This document shows positions 1 to 6,323 of a stretch of 13,219 bases of DNA, piece by piece. The translations under genes were made by a program, and so were the position numbers. The number at the start of each line of letters is the position of its first letter. Position 1 is the stretch's first letter. The notes under the pieces are model-generated. The model saw only the letters and a list, made by a program, of their open reading frames with translations. It ran no database searches and had not been told where the DNA came from. The DNA lies in NCBI GenBank assembly GCA_947462525.1, contig CANHPK010000013.1, positions 1-13,219 on the forward strand, in the 5' to 3' direction. The DNA is from Roseiflexaceae bacterium (GTDB lineage Bacteria; Chloroflexota; Chloroflexia; Chloroflexales; Roseiflexaceae).

Positions 1-327
1 AGTGTCATCCCCATCATCGGGAAGCTCTTCGGCCGTGGTGCGTATCCGCTGGGCGGCAATCGCGATACCGTCAATATGGGTGATGTCCAGGTCAACCCAG
101 ACGGCAGTCGCGTGACGACCACACCATCCTATCGATTTATCGCAGATCCCAGCGACTGGGAACGCTCCAAAAGCATCCATCCGGGTGGGCAGTCTGGGCA
201 TCCGCTCAGCAGTCACTACAGCGACTTCATCCGCGCATGGCTCAATGTCGAATACCACCCCATGCCGTGGGCGCGCCTGGCCGTCGAGGAAGTCTGCCAA
301 GAATCCTTGACCCTCAGCCCGCGTTGA
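1..327 (+). CDS. Penicillin acylase family (peptidase S45) protein, C-terminal fragment
   Basis: The reading frame is open from base 1 and ends at TGA 325-327, giving the last 108 residues of a protein that begins outside the window. The end of the fragment matches the C-terminus of the penicillin amidase/acylase family: a glycine/asparagine stretch (GGNRDTVN, about residues 19-26), then SYRFIADPSDWERS, then the hallmark PGGQSGHP (about 61-68), SxHYxDFxxxW and EYHPMPW. These enzymes are N-terminal-nucleophile hydrolases that cleave amide bonds in acylated small molecules such as beta-lactams or acyl-homoserine lactones, and are usually exported and self-processed. The catalytic serine and spacer peptide are upstream and cannot be seen, so the substrate is unknown. 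The first in-frame ATG (76) is internal. The gene converges on the purine phosphorylase gene and ends 12 bp before a strong hairpin. Confidence 0.85.
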   Translation, partial: SVIPIIGKLFGRGAYPLGGNRDTVNMGDVQVNPDGSRVTTTPSYRFIADPSDWERSKSIHPGGQSGHPLSSHYSDFIRAWLNVEYHPMPWARLAVEEVCQESLTLSPR

Positions 328-339
328 TCCCCAATACGC

Positions 340-380
340 AAACCGCCGGCACGCCTGATGGCGTGCCGGCGGTTTCTTGT
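340..380. terminator. Rho-independent terminator between convergent genes, probably bidirectional
   Basis: Bases 340-355 pair perfectly with 360-375 (16 bp, GC-rich core) around the 4-base loop TGAT. On the plus strand the stem runs into TTTCTTGT, and on the minus strand into TTTGCGTATT. It sits between the stop of the acylase gene (327) and the stop of the purine phosphorylase gene (384), so it can end transcripts from both sides. The T tract is better on the plus strand but short in both directions. Confidence 0.85.
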
Positions 381-383
381 GGT

Positions 384-1211
384 CTACAACGCCGCTACGA
401 TGCCTTTGAGCAATCCGCCGAAGCGCGGACGTGCCACATCGCCGGCCTCCATGACTTCTTCGTGGTTTGCCGGGCTACCATCGGGCAACGCCTGATTGGT
501 CACCAACGAAATTGCCAACACCTGCATCCCTGCATGTGCCGCGACAATCACCTCCGGGGCGGTCGACATACCGACGACGTCCGCGCCGAGGCGCTGACAC
601 ATACGCAGCTCTGCACCGGTCTCGAATGATGGCCCTGCCACCATAATGTAGACCCCTTCACGCAGGGTGACACCCTGTGCCACAGCAACCTGTTGCGCCA
701 ACACACGTAGTTCTGGGGTGTACGCATGGAGCATCGGTGGGAATCGTACGCCCAAGCGGTCATCGTTTGCGCCGCGCAATGGATTATGACCAGCAAGACC
801 AGGCATAAAAATATGATCGGTGATGCACATCAACTCACCAACCGGCCAATCTGCACGCAATCCCCCGGCAGCATTGGTCGCAATCAGCGTCGTACAGCCG
901 AGCGCATGCATCACACGCACCGGCAACGTGACTTGATGCATGTCGTATCCTTCGTAGAAGTGGAATCGGCCACGCATCACGACAACCGGTGTACCGCCCA
1001 ACAGGCCTATCGCCAGTTCGCCCCGGTGCCCATACACGGTCGACCGTGGGAAGCCAGGGATTGCCTCATACGGGATCACCGTTGCATCCTGCAGCTCGTC
1101 AGCCAACGACCCGAGTCCTGACCCCAGAATCACCCCCACCCGCGGTACCAACGCACACTTGCTCCGGATGGTCGCAACAGCCTGTTGCACTTCTTCGAAC
1201 GTATGGGCCAT
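384..1211 (-). CDS. punA: Purine nucleoside phosphorylase, trimeric (PNP-I) type
   Basis: This 275-residue cytoplasmic enzyme should split purine nucleosides (inosine, guanosine and deoxy forms) with phosphate into base and (deoxy)ribose-1-phosphate for purine salvage. All landmarks of the trimeric PNP/MTAP family are visible: phosphate-binding GSGLG (30-34), GFPRSTVYGH (53-62), RFHFYEGY (82-89), TNAAGG (112-117), the purine-site GPSFET (193-198, with the base-binding Glu), GMST (214-217), and the purine-binding Asn in SLVTNQA (Asn239). Length is normal for the family. The ATG at 1211 lies only 2 bp after the stop of the PH-domain gene and has GGAGAAGGA upstream, so the two are almost certainly cotranscribed. 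The Asn at the base site favours inosine/guanosine over methylthioadenosine, but substrate preference is inferred. Confidence 0.93.
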   Translation of the reverse strand: MAHTFEEVQQAVATIRSKCALVPRVGVILGSGLGSLADELQDATVIPYEAIPGFPRSTVYGHRGELAIGLLGGTPVVVMRGRFHFYEGYDMHQVTLPVRVMHALGCTTLIATNAAGGLRADWPVGELMCITDHIFMPGLAGHNPLRGANDDRLGVRFPPMLHAYTPELRVLAQQVAVAQGVTLREGVYIMVAGPSFETGAELRMCQRLGADVVGMSTAPEVIVAAHAGMQVLAISLVTNQALPDGSPANHEEVMEAGDVARPRFGGLLKGIVAAL

Positions 1212-1213
1212 GA

Positions 1214-1909
1214 TTATTTTCCTTCTCCGGTGAGTTGGGCTCGTTTTGCTGCTGCTTCGTCTGCAGTCAAAATCCCTTTGCGTTGGAGCGCATCGATTTG
1301 CGCCAGAATCTCGTGCTGTTCGTCGGCGACCGTCGGCTCAATGGTCAACGGATTGGTCGGTGTTTTGTTTTCTTCGGTAGGGATAGGTGCAGTATCACGC
1401 TTTGTGCCGACGCGGGCATCGTCGATGACAGTACGGAGTTTCAACGGGCTTTGGATTTGGATAAATCGCAATGCGCTCGCGTCCGAATCACCGGTGACCG
1501 ACACGTCGCCGTAGTTGAACATTCGTCCGAACAACGACTGCGTGATGACCACTTCACTCAGTTGATTGAGGGCAATGTCTGCCACCCGTCGTGTCAAGAT
1601 GCCTTCGCGCCGTATCAAACGACGATTTGTGACAATGACCTGTGTGTAATACCACGCCAGATAGTCACGGATTGCCCGCACAATCATTACCAGCGCCAAC
1701 ACCGACAGGATTCCATACACACTCCACTGTTGCCATTCTTGGGTAATGTTGTACAGTTTAAATACTGCGGATGCAAAATAGGCGGCGACGGCAATAAACA
1801 CCAAAAAAACGACTTCGGTCGTGATCGACCCAATCATTGCCATGGTGTGTGTTCGGTAGGTCCCATATATGATTTCGTGATCATCGATGATTGACTGTTT
1901 GCTTCCCAT
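1214..1909 (-). CDS. Membrane protein with bacterial PH domain and C-terminal SHOCT-like segment
   Basis: 231 residues. An N-terminal soluble stretch is followed by two hydrophobic segments (about 25-50 and 62-83) and then a bacterial Pleckstrin-homology (DUF304/bPH2, YdbT/YdbS-like) domain. This begins with the family signature YTQVIVTNRRLIRREGIL (88-105) and continues through DIALNQLSEVVITQSLFGRMFNYGDVSV. A polar linker (about 166-195) leads to a SHOCT-like helical tail (about 197-227, EILAQIDALQRKGILTADEAAAKRAQL). PH-domain membrane proteins of this type are widespread and mostly uncharacterised; SHOCT tails are thought to aid oligomerisation. The ATG at 1909 has AGGAG 5 bases upstream. 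The gene is preceded by its own TATAAT box and an inverted repeat, and followed 2 bp later by the purine phosphorylase gene. No function linking it to purine salvage is known to me. Confidence 0.82.
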   Translation of the reverse strand: MGSKQSIIDDHEIIYGTYRTHTMAMIGSITTEVVFLVFIAVAAYFASAVFKLYNITQEWQQWSVYGILSVLALVMIVRAIRDYLAWYYTQVIVTNRRLIRREGILTRRVADIALNQLSEVVITQSLFGRMFNYGDVSVTGDSDASALRFIQIQSPLKLRTVIDDARVGTKRDTAPIPTEENKTPTNPLTIEPTVADEQHEILAQIDALQRKGILTADEAAAKRAQLTGEGK

Positions 1910-1925
1910 ATCACTCTCCTTCGCA

Positions 1926-1951
1926 GCATGCGACGATTCGATGTCGCATGC
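1926..1951 (-). promoter_or_regulatory. Inverted repeat in the leader of the PH-domain gene (operator or 5' hairpin)
   Basis: GCATGCGAC (1926-1934) and GTCGCATGC (1943-1951) form a perfect 9-bp inverted repeat around 8 bases, with two further A-T pairs possible inside. It lies between the TATAAT box at 1954-1959 and the start codon at 1909, covering the expected transcription start. No T tract follows on the minus strand, so it is not a typical terminator for recO. It could be a repressor site or a 5' stem-loop on the mRNA. Confidence 0.55.
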
Positions 1952-1953
1952 AC

Positions 1954-1959
1954 ATTATA
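1954..1959 (-). promoter_or_regulatory. Consensus -10 box for the PH-domain / punA pair
   Basis: The minus strand reads TATAAT here, 45 bp upstream of the PH-domain start codon and just past the recO stop. A -35-like TTGTCA lies upstream but only about 14 bp away, shorter than the usual 16-18 bp, so promoter strength is uncertain. It would allow the last two genes to be expressed apart from recO. Confidence 0.45.
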
Positions 1960-1970
1960 CGTCATGCCCC

Positions 1971-2732
1971 TTATGACAAATCTTGACGGCGTACGTCATC
2001 GAGGAACGCGGCGCTCCGGATGGCACGTTCGCTCTGTCGCATCACCCAGCGCCGCAGTATCTGGTACACCATTGCATGGACATCTGCAGGCACGGTATAT
2101 CCCACCACCGTAGCGAGTGGCTCACGCTGCACAATGCGGAGCACCTTAAACACCGAAAGTGACACGCGCATCGCCTGGATATCGCTCCGTGCACAATCAG
2201 CACACAGCATCCCACCTTGCACAAAGCTCCACAACTGTGCGGTGCTATCGAGCGTCTGCCCACACACTGCACACTCCGTCAACTGCGGCCGATAGCCCAC
2301 CGCATCACACAGTTGCATCGTGTACCAATGCAGCACCATGTCGACCGTCTGCACCGTACACAGCGCCCTGAGCGTCTCGAGACACAACGTGTATGTTTGC
2401 GCTGCCGCATCTTCGTCTGCGAGGAGCATATCGGTCAGTTCGGCGACATAATATCCGGCTGCCATGCGCACCAATTCCAGTTGCAGGGTATCGAATCGTT
2501 CAATGGCGATGCTCTGTGTCAACACATCCCGTTGCTTCCCGACAGCAAGCTGTAATTGACAGTGACTCAATAATTCGAGGTGGCCAGACAATTTACTTGC
2601 TGTTTTGCGGACGCCCCGGGCGGTTGCTTGAATCTTGCCATTGGGCGTCAAAATCGTCACAATGCGGTCCGCCTCACCGACGTCGATGCGCTTCAGGATG
2701 ATTCCCTCACAACGGTAGAGTCGTTCACCCAT
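1971..2732 (-). CDS. recO: DNA repair protein RecO
   Basis: 253 residues, usual family length. RecO acts with RecR (and RecF) to displace SSB and load RecA on single-stranded DNA gaps, and also anneals DNA. The N-terminal OB-fold shows the typical EGIILKRIDVGEADRIVTILTPNGKIQATARGVRK (9-43) and is followed by LEL/LSHCQLQL. A helical region follows, with a four-cysteine zinc site: Cys154-x2-Cys157 in ECAVCGQ and Cys177-x2-Cys180 in GGMLCADC. The ATG at 2732 overlaps the end of the helicase-like gene by 8 bp and lacks a strong Shine-Dalgarno, suggesting coupling to upstream translation. Confidence 0.93.
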   Translation of the reverse strand: MGERLYRCEGIILKRIDVGEADRIVTILTPNGKIQATARGVRKTASKLSGHLELLSHCQLQLAVGKQRDVLTQSIAIERFDTLQLELVRMAAGYYVAELTDMLLADEDAAAQTYTLCLETLRALCTVQTVDMVLHWYTMQLCDAVGYRPQLTECAVCGQTLDSTAQLWSFVQGGMLCADCARSDIQAMRVSLSVFKVLRIVQREPLATVVGYTVPADVHAMVYQILRRWVMRQSERAIRSAAFLDDVRRQDLS

Positions 2733-4425
2733 GACGCTGCTCGCTCTGCCGCATGAGTCCTATTTTGTGCAGCAATGCGCGCGTCGCGGCTGTGTCGTGG
2801 TACGCCTGCAGTGCGTGTTCAATCAGCCGGAGTTCCACGTCACGCAGCACCGCAGTCTCTGTGCCTTCCTCATTGAGTGCATAGCCCGCCTGGCGAAGGT
2901 TTTTGATCAGACGCTCGCGCTCCGCCACGGGGACGACATAGGTCGTTTCGTTCAATCGACGGCCTTCACGCACCCCGACGCGCCGATCGTGGATGAGATC
3001 ATCCATTGCCGAAGCGGTCTGCGTTTTGAGCAGACACCCCTCGGCGATAGACACAACCGCTACCGAACCGGCCCACAACGCCAATTGCTGATGGACTGTG
3101 CGCGCAACCGGTCCGCCAGTGAGTCGGCCAATGACGTCGACAATTGTGTCCACTGACATCCCGCGCGCAACGGCACGTTGCACCAGTTCGGGACTCATGA
3201 TCCACGTCACTGCGTCTTGTTGCGCAGCGAGCCATTCCAGCTGGTAGCGTGACCAGATATACCGCTGGTCATGCAGGACAAACGAAAAATCTGATTCAAA
3301 TATGACAGGTCCAGATTCGTTTATGTTTTCAATATGCGTCAAACCAGAAATCCACGCACCAAACGATGTACGGCGTATGTGGACCCCATCTGCACTCCAC
3401 TCCACGCATCCCAACCAAAGCAACGGCCCGGTCAGGTTCAGTCGCAGGACCGCACCGTCTTGGGCATCCCAGTGATCTGGCCATCCGACCGGAGGCACCC
3501 ATCTCCGTTGTAGTGACACAGGTCGGACAATATCGGGCCAATGGAGGCGGACCGCAGCGCACACGTCTTCCATGTCGATCCAGGTATCCGGGATGTGCGG
3601 CAACAACGCATACGCCATGCTCCGCCGTGCGGCACGCATGTCTACCCCACGAGTCCGCCGATCTGGTGCGAGGAGCCAATCGTCCCAGGCTGCCAACAAC
3701 CAGCCCCGCAGCAGTTCTTGCATACGTAGATGCGGCTGGGTACGGAGCCAGTCTTCCATTGACGGCCCTATTTCGAGCCCGTGCACACCCATCTGCAATG
3801 CCCGACCAGCCAAACAGACCGCGACCAACCAGCGCACCATCGCCTCATCGCAACCGTATTGGTGCACCAGCTGAAGGACCCGTTGCGGGAGCTTTGATCC
3901 ACGGCCCAGCACGACGCCTCCGCCGCGGACAAGCAGCGCCAAACGCACCAAGAGGTCGTCGAGTGCAAGCCCAGGCGCAGCGATAACATCGGGGACATCC
4001 TGCGGCGCAAAGAGTGGCGGCGCGGGGAGCAAGTCACGTTCGACATCGGCTAAGACCGCCCAATCCAATCCACCATCACGACGCGGTACTGGCCAGAGTA
4101 GCCCTGTGAGAAAAGCCGTCTCGAGTGGACTATGCGGTGTATAGATTGTCAAAAATGCACGCGGCGAGAGCGCCCCAAGATTGGTTCGCAACGGGCCAGC
4201 GACGGCACCAACATACACCGCAGGCATCCGCCCACCGGCGCGGCGTACACGCTGGATTAACGCCTGCGTGTGCAGTGATTGCTTCGCATACAGCCGCTGC
4301 CACACCCCGGGTTGCCCGAGGTCTTGTGCCAGCGTGTCGACGTGGACGCCATGGAGCTGCGCAAGGAGCTCACGATCGCTGAGCGACAGGGATTCGTACG
4401 CTTCTCTCCACGTGGGCACGCTCAT
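2725..4425 (-). CDS. XPB/Ssl2-like helicase C-terminal-domain protein without ATPase motifs
   Basis: 566 residues from ATG 4425, chosen because it gives the ATGA overlap with the HAD stop (4422-4424) and begins with a plausible MSVPTWREAYESLSLSDREL. An upstream in-frame start at 4476 would add 17 residues inside the HAD gene. The region from about 373 to 520 resembles the 'helicase conserved C-terminal, XPB/Ssl2-like' domain: VIFESDFSFVLHD, then a tyrosine-rich helix, SPELVQRAVARGMSVDTIVDVIGRLTGGPVARTVHQQLALWAG, and LLKTQTASAMDDLIHDRRVG. Upstream, GPLLWLGCVEWS (about 335-346) is also typical of these proteins. I see no Walker A (GxGKT) or DExH motif, so it is not expected to be an active helicase alone. 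The N-terminal half is unrecognised. Overlap with recO points to a DNA-related role; that is inference. Confidence 0.7.
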   Translation of the reverse strand: MSVPTWREAYESLSLSDRELLAQLHGVHVDTLAQDLGQPGVWQRLYAKQSLHTQALIQRVRRAGGRMPAVYVGAVAGPLRTNLGALSPRAFLTIYTPHSPLETAFLTGLLWPVPRRDGGLDWAVLADVERDLLPAPPLFAPQDVPDVIAAPGLALDDLLVRLALLVRGGGVVLGRGSKLPQRVLQLVHQYGCDEAMVRWLVAVCLAGRALQMGVHGLEIGPSMEDWLRTQPHLRMQELLRGWLLAAWDDWLLAPDRRTRGVDMRAARRSMAYALLPHIPDTWIDMEDVCAAVRLHWPDIVRPVSLQRRWVPPVGWPDHWDAQDGAVLRLNLTGPLLWLGCVEWSADGVHIRRTSFGAWISGLTHIENINESGPVIFESDFSFVLHDQRYIWSRYQLEWLAAQQDAVTWIMSPELVQRAVARGMSVDTIVDVIGRLTGGPVARTVHQQLALWAGSVAVVSIAEGCLLKTQTASAMDDLIHDRRVGVREGRRLNETTYVVPVAERERLIKNLRQAGYALNEEGTETAVLRDVELRLIEHALQAYHDTAATRALLHKIGLMRQSEQRHG

Positions 4426-5075
4426 GACGATGACACCGCATCGAGCAGTGTGCGCACATGTGGGATGGTGCGCCACGGCGGATCCAAATCATCCGGGTAA
4501 TGCATATGTGGATGTTGCACCCATACTGCACGCATCCCAACGGCGTGCGCACCACGTATATCGGCATCTGGGTTGTCACCAACCATGATTGCATCCTCGG
4601 CGCGCACCGCGAGTGCATCCAACATCGCCGAAAAAATGCGCGGATCAGGTTTGTCGTAGCCGAACTCCCCCGATACAATCATCGTCGGGAACCAACGTGC
4701 CAATTGAAATTGCTCGATCTTGGCCCGTTGCGTCCAACTCGGCCCATTCGTAATCAAGCCCAAACGCGCGGTCTGCGACAACGCGGACAACATGTCTGCA
4801 ACGCCTGCGTCGAGCTCCAAATCGGTGAACCACGTGCGTTGACTCACTGCCACGAGTTCCTCGCGGAGGGCAGCATCGTCGACGCCTGCATCCATCAGAA
4901 ATGTCTGCATATCACGGAAGAATATCCGTTGCTGCACCGCCCGCTCCAGCACCGGAGTAACTGCATGGTCCGGCAATGCGTCCAGCCACGATGCCCATGC
5001 ACGGCGCAGATGGCGCGCACGATGGCGGCTCAAATCGTAAAGTGTATCGTCCAAATCAAATATGTACGCCTGCAT
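4422..5075 (-). CDS. HAD-superfamily hydrolase (subfamily IA phosphatase)
   Basis: 217 residues, cytoplasmic. All four HAD motifs are present. Motif I is FDLDDTLYD with nucleophile Asp7 and acid/base Asp9; motif II is LITNGPS (Thr109); motif III Lys is in GYDKPDPRIF (Lys142); motif IV is MVGDNPDADIRGA (Asp167, Asp172). The helical cap lies between motifs I and II (about 15-90), as in subfamily IA. The pattern resembles YjjG-type pyrimidine 5'-nucleotidases and other small-molecule phosphatases; the substrate cannot be fixed from sequence. The ATG at 5075 has GATGAGG upstream, and it is the first gene of the minus-strand run, with its stop overlapping the helicase-like start by 4 bp (ATGA). 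Confidence 0.88.
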   Translation of the reverse strand: MQAYIFDLDDTLYDLSRHRARHLRRAWASWLDALPDHAVTPVLERAVQQRIFFRDMQTFLMDAGVDDAALREELVAVSQRTWFTDLELDAGVADMLSALSQTARLGLITNGPSWTQRAKIEQFQLARWFPTMIVSGEFGYDKPDPRIFSAMLDALAVRAEDAIMVGDNPDADIRGAHAVGMRAVWVQHPHMHYPDDLDPPWRTIPHVRTLLDAVSSS

Positions 5076-5086
5076 GATGCCTCATC

Positions 5087-5115
5087 GTGACAGTCTGCCA
5101 CCTTGCTCGTATAAT
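5087..5115 (+). promoter_or_regulatory. Sigma-70-type promoter for the inositol-monophosphatase-family gene
   Basis: GTGACA (5087-5092, one mismatch from TTGACA) is followed by exactly 17 bp and then TATAAT (5110-5115, full consensus). Transcription should start near 5121-5123, giving a leader of about 25 bases before the ATG at 5148. Confidence 0.75.
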
Positions 5116-5119
5116 ACCA
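5111..5119 (-). promoter_or_regulatory. Extended -10 element for the HAD / helicase-like / recO run
   Basis: The minus strand reads TGGTATTAT, an extended -10 (TGn plus a one-mismatch TATAAT), 35 bp upstream of the HAD start. There is no good -35 at normal spacing. It overlaps the plus-strand -10 box almost completely because GTATAATAC is nearly palindromic, so the two divergent promoters would compete for RNA polymerase. Confidence 0.4.
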
Positions 5120-5147
5120 TGCAGTCATTTATTGATTGGATTCATCA

Positions 5148-5936
5148 ATGCATCCGTTCGATCTCCCGCAACTCATCGCTCTTGTCACCGAATGCGGCAA
5201 TTATGCACGCGATCAACGCGATGCACTCGCAATTACCCGCAAAAACGACGGTTCTATCGTCACCCAAGTCGATCAGTACGTCGAACAACGCATCGTTTCG
5301 TATTTGCGTGACACCTACCCCACCTACGCCATCCTCGGCGAAGAGGGCACGCACTATGCGTTCGAATCCAATGCCCTCCCCGAATACACGTGGGTCATCG
5401 ACCCCATTGACGGCACATCGGCCTATGCGGGCAGACTCACCGGATGGTGCGTCGGCGTAGGATTGCTCGCCCGCGGCGTCCCGATTGCAGGTGTTGTCTA
5501 CTCACCGATGAACAACGAATGCTACGTCGCAACCCCCGAAGGTCATGCATATCGCAACAATGTATTGCTCACCGCAGTCAATGCAACCGAAAAGCAACTC
5601 GATGATTGGATGTCCATCCCATCCGACACCCATCGCAAATACGACATCCAGTACCCTGGGCGGGTCCGCACGACCGGTGCTACTATACTTTCGCTCTGTT
5701 ACACCGCTGCCAATATGTCCTCCGCTGCCCTTGTGGGCGGTTGCAAAGCTTGGGACATCGCACCTGCACTCGCCCTGTTGCGCTACACCGGTTGCGAGCT
5801 CTGGGACCTGAACGGCACAGTCATCGACATCGCTGCACTCCTCAGCCCCACTGCTACGAGCCCGACCATGCTCTGTGCCCCACGTGACGAGTACGATCGC
5901 TACCGGCAATACATCCATGTGCGCACGACGCGCTAA
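5148..5936 (+). CDS. Inositol monophosphatase family protein
   Basis: 262 residues from ATG 5148. The frame extends upstream to a TTG at 5136, but the ATG suits the promoter and gives a normal N-terminus. These enzymes are Mg-dependent, Li-sensitive phosphomonoesterases. Metal-binding motifs are visible: ILGEEG (62-67), WVIDPIDGTSAY (82-93, Asp85 and Asp88) and the C-terminal KAWDIAPALALLRYTGCELWDLNG (200-223, Asp203). The residues after DGT (SAY rather than TNF) differ from classical inositol monophosphatases and are somewhat nearer to histidinol-phosphatase or CysQ-like branches, so the substrate (inositol phosphate, histidinol phosphate, fructose bisphosphate or PAP) is open. Only a weak GGA precedes the start. 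The gene is monocistronic, facing the ribosomal operon tail to tail. Confidence 0.85.
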   Translation: MHPFDLPQLIALVTECGNYARDQRDALAITRKNDGSIVTQVDQYVEQRIVSYLRDTYPTYAILGEEGTHYAFESNALPEYTWVIDPIDGTSAYAGRLTGWCVGVGLLARGVPIAGVVYSPMNNECYVATPEGHAYRNNVLLTAVNATEKQLDDWMSIPSDTHRKYDIQYPGRVRTTGATILSLCYTAANMSSAALVGGCKAWDIAPALALLRYTGCELWDLNGTVIDIAALLSPTATSPTMLCAPRDEYDRYRQYIHVRTTR

Positions 5937-6280
5937 CACTTCACATGTCTTTCATGGCTTTTCGTATGCGAAAGCCAAAGGCGCATAGGAACGGACGAGC
6001 TCGGAGAGGATCCTCCCCCCGCACAGGCAATGCACAGCATTCGTGCGGGGTCGACATCCTGAGCAACAGGGTTCGCATTGTCTGCGCTCTCACTGCCCAA
6101 ACACGTCCGTAGTGATGCGTGTTGCGTGATGGGCGGCTGGCATCGGTACACACCTGGTGTGCACGTGGTATTGCCCGCACACCAGCGGAGTTACCATTCT
6201 GAGAGCACGTGTGTGTTGTTCGACTCGACACACAGGTATACAGCAGGACTGCGGTGCTCTCCAATCGACCAAAACAAAAT
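5937..6280. other. Convergent intergenic region with several hairpins, no credible gene
   Basis: No reading frame here looks like a real protein. Hairpins visible: TGGCTTT (5955-5961) with AAAGCCA (5971-5977); CCCCGCAC (6017-6024) with GTGCGGGG (6043-6050), with an inner AATGC/GCATT stem; CACACC (6149-6154) with GGTGTG (6156-6161), the latter alternatively pairing with GCACACC at 6177-6183; and TGTGTGTTG (6210-6218) with CGACACACA (6226-6234), one T·G wobble. None has a T tract on either strand. The region could be the 3' untranslated region of the phosphatase mRNA or an unidentified structured RNA. It does not match tmRNA, SRP RNA, RNase P RNA or tRNA by motif. Confidence 0.5.
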
Positions 6281-6306
6281 GCCCTCTGCTCGTACGAGCA
6301 GAGGGC
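6270..6306 (-). terminator. Rho-independent terminator of the ribosomal protein operon
   Basis: Bases 6281-6306 are a perfect 26-bp palindrome (13-bp arms, GCCCTCTGCTCGT and its complement). On the minus strand it is followed directly by ATTTTGTTTT (6271-6280). It lies 17 bp past the rpsI stop and closes the long secY-to-rpsI run. The plus-strand side has no T tract, so it should act mainly on the minus strand. Confidence 0.92.
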
Positions 6307-6323
6307 TGTGTACACGGAGGTGA

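Noticed and set aside
3366..3986. 206-codon open frame on the plus strand inside the helicase-like gene
   Set aside because: Proline/arginine-rich low-complexity translation, antisense to a gene with a recognisable domain.
5955..5977. Hairpin just after the inositol-monophosphatase stop as a rho-independent terminator
   Set aside because: The stem carries a bulge and is followed by AAGGCGCATAGG, with no T tract on the plus strand.
6001..6120. Possible RNase P, SRP, tmRNA, 6S RNA or riboswitch in the convergent spacer
   Set aside because: None of the signature sequences I know for these families could be found on either strand; only generic hairpins are present.
6152..6238. tRNA-like T arm (GTTCGACTC with a 5-bp stem, 6214-6230) and a partly matching acceptor strand
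   Set aside because: The 7-base T loop fits the consensus, but the acceptor pairs only 5 of 7, no D arm or anticodon arm can be folded, and no CCA follows.
5941..6315. 124-codon minus-strand frame in the intergenic region
   Set aside because: Cysteine/arginine-rich composition, no good ribosome binding site, runs through the operon terminator and matches no known family.
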